This document shows positions 41,388 through 45,743 of a stretch of 45,743 nucleotides of DNA, one piece after another (the stretch's first letter is position 1; each line of letters opens with the position of its first letter). Under the pieces are notes generated by a model that saw only the letters and a program-made list of their open reading frames with translations, was not told where the DNA came from and did not search any database. The DNA is taken from contig CAMJZV010000025.1 of NCBI GenBank assembly GCA_946410305.1, positions 1 to 45,743 on the forward strand. The letters run 5' to 3'. The stretch is from an uncultured Prevotellaceae bacterium. Lineage in GTDB: Bacteria > Bacteroidota > Bacteroidia > Bacteroidales > Bacteroidaceae. A program made the position numbers and the translations under genes.

Positions 41388-41597
41388 ATGGAAGACAAGT
41401 CAATAGAATCACTTAAACAGGAGTTTATCCAAGAAATAATGTCAGAGCAAAGTTTTGACACCCTTAAGGAGTGGCTCTATATGCATGACGAAGCCCGCTA
41501 TGTGGCTTCGATAACCAGCAAAGAACCTGAACTCATATAATTCAATAAAGAATTCGAAAAATCCCTCAGACGTGGACAAACAAGATCAAATAAATAA
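41388..41597 (+). pseudogene. Nonsense-bearing copy of the 69-residue small protein gene
   Basis: The first 50 codons (MEDKSIESLKQEFIQEIMSE then QSFDTLKEWLYMHDEARYVA) match the intact gene at 43597-43806 with two substitutions. At 41538-41540 a GAA codon has become TAA; the aligned sequence beyond it stays in frame to a stop at 41595-41597 (FNKEFEKSLRRGQTRSNK). So a truncated 50-residue product may be made, under the duplicated promoter and without the phosphoribosyltransferase. Confidence 0.85.
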
Positions 41598-41651
41598 TTG
41601 AACTGCCAAGTGACGATGTTCCTGATACCTTGTCACCTTTTATTGATACAT

Positions 41652-41690
41652 AAAGAGGGACGAACTTCGATTCGCCCCTCTTTTCTTTTC
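41652..41690 (+). terminator. Terminator after the collapsed duplicate
   Basis: AAAGAGG...CGAA (41652-41664) pairs with TTCG...CCTCTTT (41671-41683), loop CTTCGA, followed by TTTCTTTT. Confidence 0.7.
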
Positions 41691-41710
41691 ACTATTTACT
41701 ATTCGTTATT

Positions 41711-41765
41711 CTTTGACCATGGTCAAAGTGTGGCTTCGCAATCACTAGTGAGCGCAATCGCTCAC
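41711..41765. repeat. Two small palindromes at the left of the non-coding region
   Basis: CTTTGACCATGGTCAAAG (41711-41728) is a perfect 18-bp palindrome. GTGAGCG (41748-41754) pairs with CGCTCAC (41759-41765). They open the non-coding stretch between 41690 and 42712. Confidence 0.8.
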
Positions 41766-41860
41766 GCTTAGCGTAGTTCCACACAAATCGCTCGGAACAC
41801 CGATATTGCACGACAGCAAATGTTGCTCTCTTACAAAATTTTCTTCAAAAATCGCTCAAA

Positions 41861-42266
41861 CCATCACTTTTTCTCATAACCTATTGTTTATCTGCCTATT
41901 AGATGGTGACGGTTGCTATTTTTAACCATCACTAACCGTCACTTTTCTTGCTTTTTCTTCCTTTCGAGCTGCAAAAATTGTTCTAAAAGTAGGGTGTTCC
42001 AGGTGATGTGCTACACGGCGAAACAACTTGTTTTAGCCCCGAAACAAACTGTTTTAGGCCTAAAACAAGTTGTTTTACCGCTAAAAACAAGTTGTTTCAG
42101 GTGTTAAACAAAAGTAGAAACAACTTATCTGTCAACGAGTTACACTCATTTTGAGGTCTAAAAGGGTGCTTTTTGATGCCAAAAGTGATGGTTGGTGATG
42201 GTTAAAAATAGTAACCGTCACTACTTAACATATTGCGCTACAGCGTTTTACAAAGAAAGTGACGGT
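41861..42266. repeat. ~400-bp nested dyad in the non-coding stretch 41690-42712
   Basis: 41906-41946 and 42181-42221 are complementary at 38 of 41 positions (words AACCATCACT, AACCGTCAC). A further outward pair, CCATCACTTT near 41861 and its near-complement ending at 42266, has the same centre, about 42063. The core is the palindrome array at 42020-42099. No open frame of note lies in it. The architecture mirrors the dyad at 12534-12880: complementary word-based arms around shorter palindromes with about 21-bp pitch, but with different words. Confidence 0.8.
42020..42099. repeat. Array of four ~17-bp palindromes at 20-21 bp pitch
   Basis: GAAACAACTTGTTTTAG (42020-42036), GAAACAAACTGTTTTAG (42041-42057), TAAAACAAGTTGTTTTA (42061-42077) and TAAAAACAAGTTGTTTCA (42082-42099). 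Each is a near-perfect dyad and starts 20-21 bp from the last, two turns of B-DNA. TGTTTTAGGCCTAAAACA (42050-42067), joining the second and third, is itself a perfect palindrome. A degenerate fifth copy lies near 42115. Confidence 0.85.
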
Positions 42267-42353
42267 TCGGCCCACTATTTGCAAATTTTTCTCAGAAATT
42301 TTTTTGTACTATCGTGCACATCATATAGACGGAATTTGGAACAATTGCGAGAC

Positions 42354-42422
42354 AGCTGTACCCAGCACTGGCTTAGCTGTTCCCGTATCTGGCTACAGCT
42401 GTCCCAGCGCTGGCTTAGCTGT
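42354..42422. repeat. Array of four AGCTGT-containing words at 20-22 bp pitch
   Basis: AGCTGT occurs at 42354, 42375, 42397 and 42417 within partly repeated text (CCCAGCACTGGCTT, CCCAGCGCTGGCTT). The pitch again equals two helical turns. Confidence 0.75.
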
Positions 42423-42438
42423 ATTTTGGCAACCGAAT

Positions 42439-42488
42439 AAGTACCCCACAAGTACTGGATAAGCGCAGGATAAGTACAGGACAAGTTC
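42439..42488. repeat. Five 11-bp units (AAGTAC-type)
   Basis: AAGTAC or a close variant starts at 42439, 42450, 42461, 42472 and 42483, exactly 11 bp apart (AAGTAC, AAGTAC, AAGCGC, AAGTAC, AAGTTC). One-turn phasing places all units on the same face of the helix. Confidence 0.75.
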
Positions 42489-42728
42489 GTTCAATGATAA
42501 TGGCTATTGGTGAAGTCAAGTGGCCCCTCTACTGTTTTCCAAATCTTTTCGCTAAAATCTTGCGCTATTCCATCTCTTTTTGTAACATTGTCCTTAGTAA
42601 GATGCTCTCGCTTGGCATTGCATCGCCATACTCCTCTCTATAGGTGGGAGAAGGCCTCTTTTACCTAAAGGTGTAGAGTGTGGCGTTGCAATGTGAAAAC
42701 ATCTCTGTCATATTTTCTCTAGAAAATA

Positions 42729-42760
42729 TTTGCATTTCTCAAATTAGTTTCTTAACTTTG
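42729..42760 (+). promoter_or_regulatory. Promoter of the phosphoribosyltransferase unit
   Basis: TTTG 42729-42732 and TAACTTTG 42753-42760, spacing 20 bp, 21 bp before ATG 42782. The surrounding ~50 bp is duplicated at 41283-41335. Confidence 0.8.
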
Positions 42761-42781
42761 CAAACAATATGATAGATTGAT

Positions 42782-43585
42782 ATGGGCGTAACGTTTGACG
42801 ATACAGAGAAAAAGTTTGTGTTCGATTTCGAGCACGATGGTGCTGAAGACATTGTCAGCCTGACTGGCGATGGCTATCAAGTAGAGGCATTTGGCAATTG
42901 CTTCTATTATGGTTATGAATTCTCTGAGCAAGTTGAAAGTCCAGTACGTACTGCTTTTATTAAGTATGTTAAATTTACTGAGGCGTTACAAGATACACCC
43001 GATTTGACGAGTTTTATCAAGAAAGCTATTGATAATCTCGACAAACATATCAATTTATATGATTATGATTTGGTCGTCATGCCAGAGTCATCGAGTAAGG
43101 TAAACCAATACATGTTGCGCTATATTTACAGGTTTGCACAGCCAACCCTGAGAAAGATGGAGTTAGTAAAAGCGCTTCCATCAAACATCTCGTTTGACAT
43201 GGATGGTTTTGAGCAGCAGTATTTGAATGATGAGCTGGAAAATGGTCGTCCCCGTTATACTGAGGCTCAAAAAGAGGAAGTCAGACAGTCTATCAACAAG
43301 ATGCTTGATCTCATTCATCAAAAGGACTATTTTACTATAGCGAAGGACGTCAAGAAGAGCCGTTTCCGTCCCTTTATGATCCAATTCCTTAAGTTTGCTT
43401 CAGAAGCCGACAAAGAGTTATATAGGACAATTAGGAAACAAAACGTGTTAGTAGTTGATGATGTGACAACGAGTGGCTCGACACTTAACGAGATACTTCG
43501 TTCCCTCCGAATAGTCAATGACGACAACAACATCACCATCTTCAGCCTTATCGGCCGCAAGGACCTGATGGCCGATTCGTACTAA
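42782..43585 (+). CDS. Phosphoribosyltransferase-fold protein, unknown role
   Basis: A 267-residue cytoplasmic protein. The type I phosphoribosyltransferase PRPP-binding loop is clear near residue 222: VLVVDDVTTSGSTLNEILRS, and an earlier strand YDLVVMPESSSKVNQYMLRY fits the first strand and loop of the fold. Between them is a helical insertion with many charged residues (TEAQKEEVRQSINKMLDLIH). The protein is longer than nucleobase enzymes such as HPRT and lacks an obvious hood motif for a known base, so the substrate is unknown. The small protein gene starts 11 bp downstream, and the pair with its promoter has been duplicated. PRTase-fold proteins occur both in salvage and as effectors in some defence modules (for example with certain retrons); no reverse transcriptase is present here. 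Confidence 0.75.
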   Translation: MGVTFDDTEKKFVFDFEHDGAEDIVSLTGDGYQVEAFGNCFYYGYEFSEQVESPVRTAFIKYVKFTEALQDTPDLTSFIKKAIDNLDKHINLYDYDLVVMPESSSKVNQYMLRYIYRFAQPTLRKMELVKALPSNISFDMDGFEQQYLNDELENGRPRYTEAQKEEVRQSINKMLDLIHQKDYFTIAKDVKKSRFRPFMIQFLKFASEADKELYRTIRKQNVLVVDDVTTSGSTLNEILRSLRIVNDDNNITIFSLIGRKDLMADSY

Positions 43586-43596
43586 GAATAAGAGGT

Positions 43597-43806
43597 ATGG
43601 AAGACAAGTCAATAGAATCACTTAAACAGGAGTTTATCCAAGAAGTAATGTCAGAGCAAAGCTTTGACACCCTTAAGGAGTGGCTCTATATGCATGACGA
43701 AGCCCGCTATGTGGCTTCGTTAACCAGCAAAGAACCTGAACTCATTGAATATAATAAGGAATTCGAAAAATCCCTCAGACGAGGAAAAACAAGATCAAAT
43801 AGATAA
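43597..43806 (+). CDS. 69-residue charged partner protein of the phosphoribosyltransferase
   Basis: A small, helical, charged protein: MEDKSIESLKQEFIQEVMSE then QSFDTLKEWLYMHDEARYVA, SLTSKEPELIEYNKEFEKSL and RRGKTRSNR. The N-terminal two-thirds is acidic, the last 12 residues strongly basic. No family is recognised. It starts 11 bp after the phosphoribosyltransferase stop and ends in a strong terminator, so the two form one bicistronic unit. A second copy of only this gene, with a nonsense mutation, lies at 41388-41597. Size, charge and tight linkage fit a small binding partner or antitoxin-like protein, but that is only inference. Confidence 0.75.
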   Translation: MEDKSIESLKQEFIQEVMSEQSFDTLKEWLYMHDEARYVASLTSKEPELIEYNKEFEKSLRRGKTRSNR

Positions 43807-43845
43807 TTGAACTGCCGAGAAAATCTCGGCAGTTCAATTCGTTTT
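43805..43845 (+). terminator. Strong terminator after the phosphoribosyltransferase unit
   Basis: AATTGAACTGCCGAGA (43805-43820) pairs perfectly with TCTCGGCAGTTCAATT (43824-43839) over 16 bp, loop AAA, followed by CGTTTTT. It probably also ends the convergent transcript of the repeat protein that stops at 43857. Confidence 0.9.
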
Positions 43846-43856
43846 TAAGAATTCCT

Positions 43857-44390
43857 TTACCAACTCCAGATGGATGAGTTGGGGTTATTGCTACGCTGGG
43901 TAGTAGTGGTATTCCCATATGGATCAGTATAGCTGGATGAGGAACCTACAGACTGTCCAGAGTTGTTCTGATATGTGGTTGTAGAATTACCGTACGGATC
44001 TGTGTAAGTGCTCGACGAACCCGTTCTTCTGCCGTTTGAGTCGGAATATGTTGTCGACGTGTTGCCATAGCTGTCAGTATAGCTACTTGATGTTCCTATT
44101 GTCTGGCCGTACTGATTCTTGTGCGTCGTTGTTGTATTGCCGTATGGGTCAGTATAAGACGACGATGTGCCTATCGTCTGACCATACTGATTCTTGTGCG
44201 TCGTTGTCGTATTTCCGTATGGGTCAGTATAGGACGACGATGTGCCGGTCGTCTGCCCATATTGGTTGCGATGCGTACTTGTGGAGTTCCCATACCTGTC
44301 AGTATATATAGATGATGTACCGACATTATACTGTGCATGAGCACTGATGGCGAAGGCCATGGTCATCAAAAACATTGTTACCTTTTTCAT
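43857..44390 (-). CDS. Secreted repeat protein, ~25-residue NQYG...YTDPYGN repeats
   Basis: A 177-residue protein with signal peptide MKKVTMFLMTMAFAISAHAQ. The rest is six to seven tandem repeats of about 25 residues with the pattern NQYGQTIGTSSSYTDPYGNT then TTTHK; two central copies are nearly identical. The composition is Ser/Thr/Tyr/Gly/Asn with almost no hydrophobic residues, ending NPNSSIWSW. No enzyme motif is visible. Its start is 12 bp after the TPR protein's stop, so the two are co-transcribed. The repeat register aligns with that of the 44947-45441 protein, marking them as distant paralogues. A surface or matrix role is likely but unproven. Confidence 0.75.
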   Translation of the reverse strand: MKKVTMFLMTMAFAISAHAQYNVGTSSIYTDRYGNSTSTHRNQYGQTTGTSSSYTDPYGNTTTTHKNQYGQTIGTSSSYTDPYGNTTTTHKNQYGQTIGTSSSYTDSYGNTSTTYSDSNGRRTGSSSTYTDPYGNSTTTYQNNSGQSVGSSSSYTDPYGNTTTTQRSNNPNSSIWSW

Positions 44391-44402
44391 AGTTGTACGT
44401 GT

Positions 44403-44843
44403 TTATTTTTTCTTCATTTTAATCTTTAACGACTCTAAAGCACTGGCAGCGTACTCGCTACCATATCTCTTTGCTTTCTTGTAGTCCCGCTTAGCATCAC
44501 GATAATAGCCCAGTTGTTCGTATGCATAACCACGAATATAATAGACTTCAGCACTGTAATATGTTGTTTCCAACGCATTATTTACGCAGTTGATAGCAAC
44601 GCCCCATTGTCTGTTGTTGTATGCTTCAACAGCTCTGTTGGCATAGATGCTGAACAGTTCCTTCCTCTGAGCCTCAACTCGTGCTGCCATCTGCGCATGT
44701 GCCAAAGCCATGCTCATTGTCTGCGTGTCATATAAATCTCTGGTTGGCAATGGTATCGCCCTGTCGTAGGCACCCACCTGAGCATTGGCCGCAATTGCCA
44801 ACATTAACGCCATTGCTGTAATAGTAAACTTCCTCTTCTTCAT
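44403..44843 (-). CDS. Secreted TPR protein
   Basis: The frame is open from 44864; ATG 44843 gives the better signal peptide, MKKRKFTITAMALMLAIAAN then AQ, and a 146-residue protein. Residues 60-140 contain about two tetratricopeptide repeats: ANRAVEAYNNRQWGVAINCV then NNALETTYYSAEVYYIRGYA and YEQLGYYRDAKRDYKKAKRY. The end is basic (KIKMKKK). It is periplasmic or exported and presumably binds another protein. It lies between two repeat proteins and just upstream of one of them, which could be its partner. A TATATTTG box (44884-44877, minus) is 34 bp before the start. Confidence 0.8.
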   Translation of the reverse strand: MKKRKFTITAMALMLAIAANAQVGAYDRAIPLPTRDLYDTQTMSMALAHAQMAARVEAQRKELFSIYANRAVEAYNNRQWGVAINCVNNALETTYYSAEVYYIRGYAYEQLGYYRDAKRDYKKAKRYGSEYAASALESLKIKMKKK

Positions 44844-44876
44844 AATTTTCTCTGTTTTAGTCATTTATTTCGATGG

Positions 44877-44884
44877 CAAATATA
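44877..44884 (-). promoter_or_regulatory. -7 box of the TPR / repeat-protein operon
   Basis: TATATTTG on the minus strand (44884-44877), 34 bp before ATG 44843. No clear -33 TTTG. Confidence 0.5.
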
Positions 44885-44916
44885 CTTAATTTATTTCATA
44901 AAAGCAAGCGAAACGT

Positions 44917-44935
44917 AATAACAAGGCTTGTGAAA
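44917..44935. repeat. 19-bp direct repeat, copy downstream of the YTTNYY protein gene
   Basis: AATAACAAGGCTTGTGAAA, with palindromic core ACAAG-G-CTTGT. The second copy, with one base changed, is at 45588-45606; together they bracket one complete gene with its promoter. Confidence 0.7.
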
Positions 44936-44946
44936 CCCACAATTTC

Positions 44947-45441
44947 TTACCAGTCATAGCTTGACCCTACATTATTACCATAGGCGTCATAATAGTTCGT
45001 GGTATAGCCACCACTATAGTTTTTACTGGTAGTTGACGAGCCAATACTGCCACCGTACTGGTCATAGTAGTTAGTTGTTGTACCTCCTCCATAGTTAGAG
45101 CGCGTGGTAGAGCTACCGGTACTTCCACCGTATTCGTCGTAATAGTTCGTGGTATAGCCACCACCATAGTTGGAACGAGTCGTAGCACTACCTGTGTTGC
45201 TACCATACTGATTGTAGTAGTTCGTGGTATATCCACCCCCATAATTCGAACGTGTAGTTGAACTACCAGTGCTGCCACCATACTGATTGTAATAGTTGGT
45301 AGTGTAGCCTCCTCCATAATTGGAACGAGTCGAAGAAGAACCGATACTGCTACCATACTGATTGTAATAGTTGGTGTTGTACTGTGCACTTGCTGCGATA
45401 GCAAATACAACTGCTATCAAGGTCATCATTAACTTTTTCAT
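44947..45441 (-). CDS. Secreted repeat protein, ~25-residue YTTNYYNQYGGSTGS repeats
   Basis: The frame opens at 45525; ATG 45441 gives the signal peptide MKKLMMTLIAVVFAIAASAQ and a 164-residue protein. The whole mature part is about six tandem copies of a ~25-residue unit: NQYGGSTGSSTTRSNYGGGY then TTNYY, with small changes (NQYGSNTGSATTRSNYGGG; DEYGGSTGSSTTRSNYGGG), ending GNNVGSSYDW. Rich in Tyr, Gly, Ser, Thr and Asn. The register (NQYG-x-T-x-G-S-S, then YG, then TT) matches the 43857-44390 protein, so the two probably descend from one repeat gene. Function unknown; a fibrous surface protein is plausible. Confidence 0.75.
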   Translation of the reverse strand: MKKLMMTLIAVVFAIAASAQYNTNYYNQYGSSIGSSSTRSNYGGGYTTNYYNQYGGSTGSSTTRSNYGGGYTTNYYNQYGSNTGSATTRSNYGGGYTTNYYDEYGGSTGSSTTRSNYGGGTTTNYYDQYGGSIGSSTTSKNYSGGYTTNYYDAYGNNVGSSYDW

Positions 45442-45548
45442 AATTGTACTTTTTAAAATTGTTACTACTGTTTTGTTGTTCTTTGCCTCTTTATACCCAA
45501 CAAAGTGAAAAGGTAACCACCCCAATCATTTTTTTCTATTATTTGATG

Positions 45549-45556
45549 CAAATTTA
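45549..45556 (-). promoter_or_regulatory. -7 box of the YTTNYY repeat-protein gene
   Basis: TAAATTTG on the minus strand (45556-45549), about 108 bp before ATG 45441. Confidence 0.4.
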
Positions 45557-45587
45557 TTAAAACCCATCTTTAATACAAGTATTTAGC

Positions 45588-45606
45588 AATAACAAGCCTT
45601 GTGAAA
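45588..45606. repeat. 19-bp direct repeat, copy upstream of the YTTNYY protein gene
   Basis: AATAACAAGCCTTGTGAAA, partner of 44917-44935. Confidence 0.7.
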
Positions 45607-45651
45607 ACATCATTTTTGGTGAAAGATTCTTTTTCTTTAGGGAAAAAGTTG

Positions 45652-45659
45652 TATCTTTG
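45652..45659 (+). promoter_or_regulatory. -7 box of a gene beyond the right edge
   Basis: TATCTTTG at 45652-45659, pointing right. No start codon with a long frame is seen before the window ends. Confidence 0.45.
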
Positions 45660-45692
45660 CAGCAAAGAACCTAAAATAAATTAAATCAATTC

Positions 45693-45743
45693 ACTAGTGT
45701 CCGGTTAAATTCTTCCGAACGTTAATTAAATATTTAATTTTCA
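45693..45743. mobile_element. Possible insertion-sequence end at the right edge
   Basis: Immediately after the -7 box leader, the sequence CACTAGTGTCCGGTTAAATT begins and continues AT-rich to the edge. It resembles from memory the terminal text of IS4-like elements in Bacteroidota, but no transposase, second end or target duplication is visible in the window. Confidence 0.3.

Larger units (their letters stand above)
41283..41597. repeat. Collapsed duplicate of the phosphoribosyltransferase unit
   Basis: This segment matches the intact unit at 42712-43806 in three pieces: the promoter (41283-41335 against 42712-42763), the last ~30 bp of the phosphoribosyltransferase gene (GCAAGGACCTGATGGC...GATTCGTA, 41353-41377 against 43558-43583), and the whole small downstream gene. 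About 800 bp between promoter and gene tail is missing. It is a tandem duplicate with an internal deletion, not an independent locus. Confidence 0.85.

Noticed and set aside
42020..42127. CRISPR-like array of short repeats
   Set aside because: Units are 17-bp palindromes with only 3-5 bp between them; there are no unique spacers of CRISPR length and no cas genes.
42782..43806. Retron with a phosphoribosyltransferase effector
   Set aside because: No reverse transcriptase or msr/msd-like structure is found next to it; the dyads are on the wrong scale and lack a linked RT.

Overview
The window comes from a Bacteroidota chromosome, most likely a Prevotella-type organism. Evidence: Bacteroidota promoters (TTTG, about 20 bp, then TAnnTTTG) precede many genes, ribosome-binding sites are weak, the RND permease, SecA, PpiD-like chaperone and FadL-type porins look like this group's versions, and a DUF4105/Lnb-type protein is present. 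Family assignments are by eye from motifs; no database was searched.

Layout. (1) 1-12.4 kb is a defence-like island: a partial AbiEii-type nucleotidyltransferase, a small secreted protein, then a minus-strand block. Read from upstream to downstream this is WYL regulator, DUF1016/YhcG nuclease, a YhcG fragment, DUF4268 nuclease-like protein, a 1782-residue Hsp90-type ATPase/SF1 helicase fusion, a two-helix membrane peptide, HsdM, and a truncated second YhcG. No HsdS or HsdR is present. (2) 12.4-12.9 kb is non-coding and holds a ~350-bp nested dyad. (3) 12.9-15.6 kb is a collapsed deoxysugar/galactoside locus: two GH2 enzymes, an AraC regulator and a GH29 fucosidase are each reduced to end fragments by internal deletions around an intact mutarotase. 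(4) 15.6-38.6 kb is mostly core: an ABC-ATPase/MFP/RND cluster, secA, a phosphatase-superfamily protein and Lnb-like enzyme, an outer-membrane barrel, lptC, a CNNM/CBS protein, a PpiD-like chaperone, prmA, a Tyr/Trp-rich secreted protein, a FadL-type barrel, ffh, folD and a mini-TPR gene. (5) 38.7-45.7 kb is accessory again: a Tat-signal remnant, a BASS transporter, a porin-like protein, a small HExxH membrane protein, a duplicated phosphoribosyltransferase/69-residue-protein unit (one copy collapsed), a second ~400-bp dyad with phased repeat arrays, and two secreted proteins built of ~25-residue repeats flanking a TPR protein.

Most notable: the island's uncommon gene set; a 29-bp block placed identically upstream of two island promoters; paired palindromes at the same place in the linkers of both YhcG genes; two giant intergenic dyads with 21-bp and 11-bp pitch arrays; palindromic elements inserted in frame in prmA and the RND permease; and repeated loss of gene middles with both ends retained.
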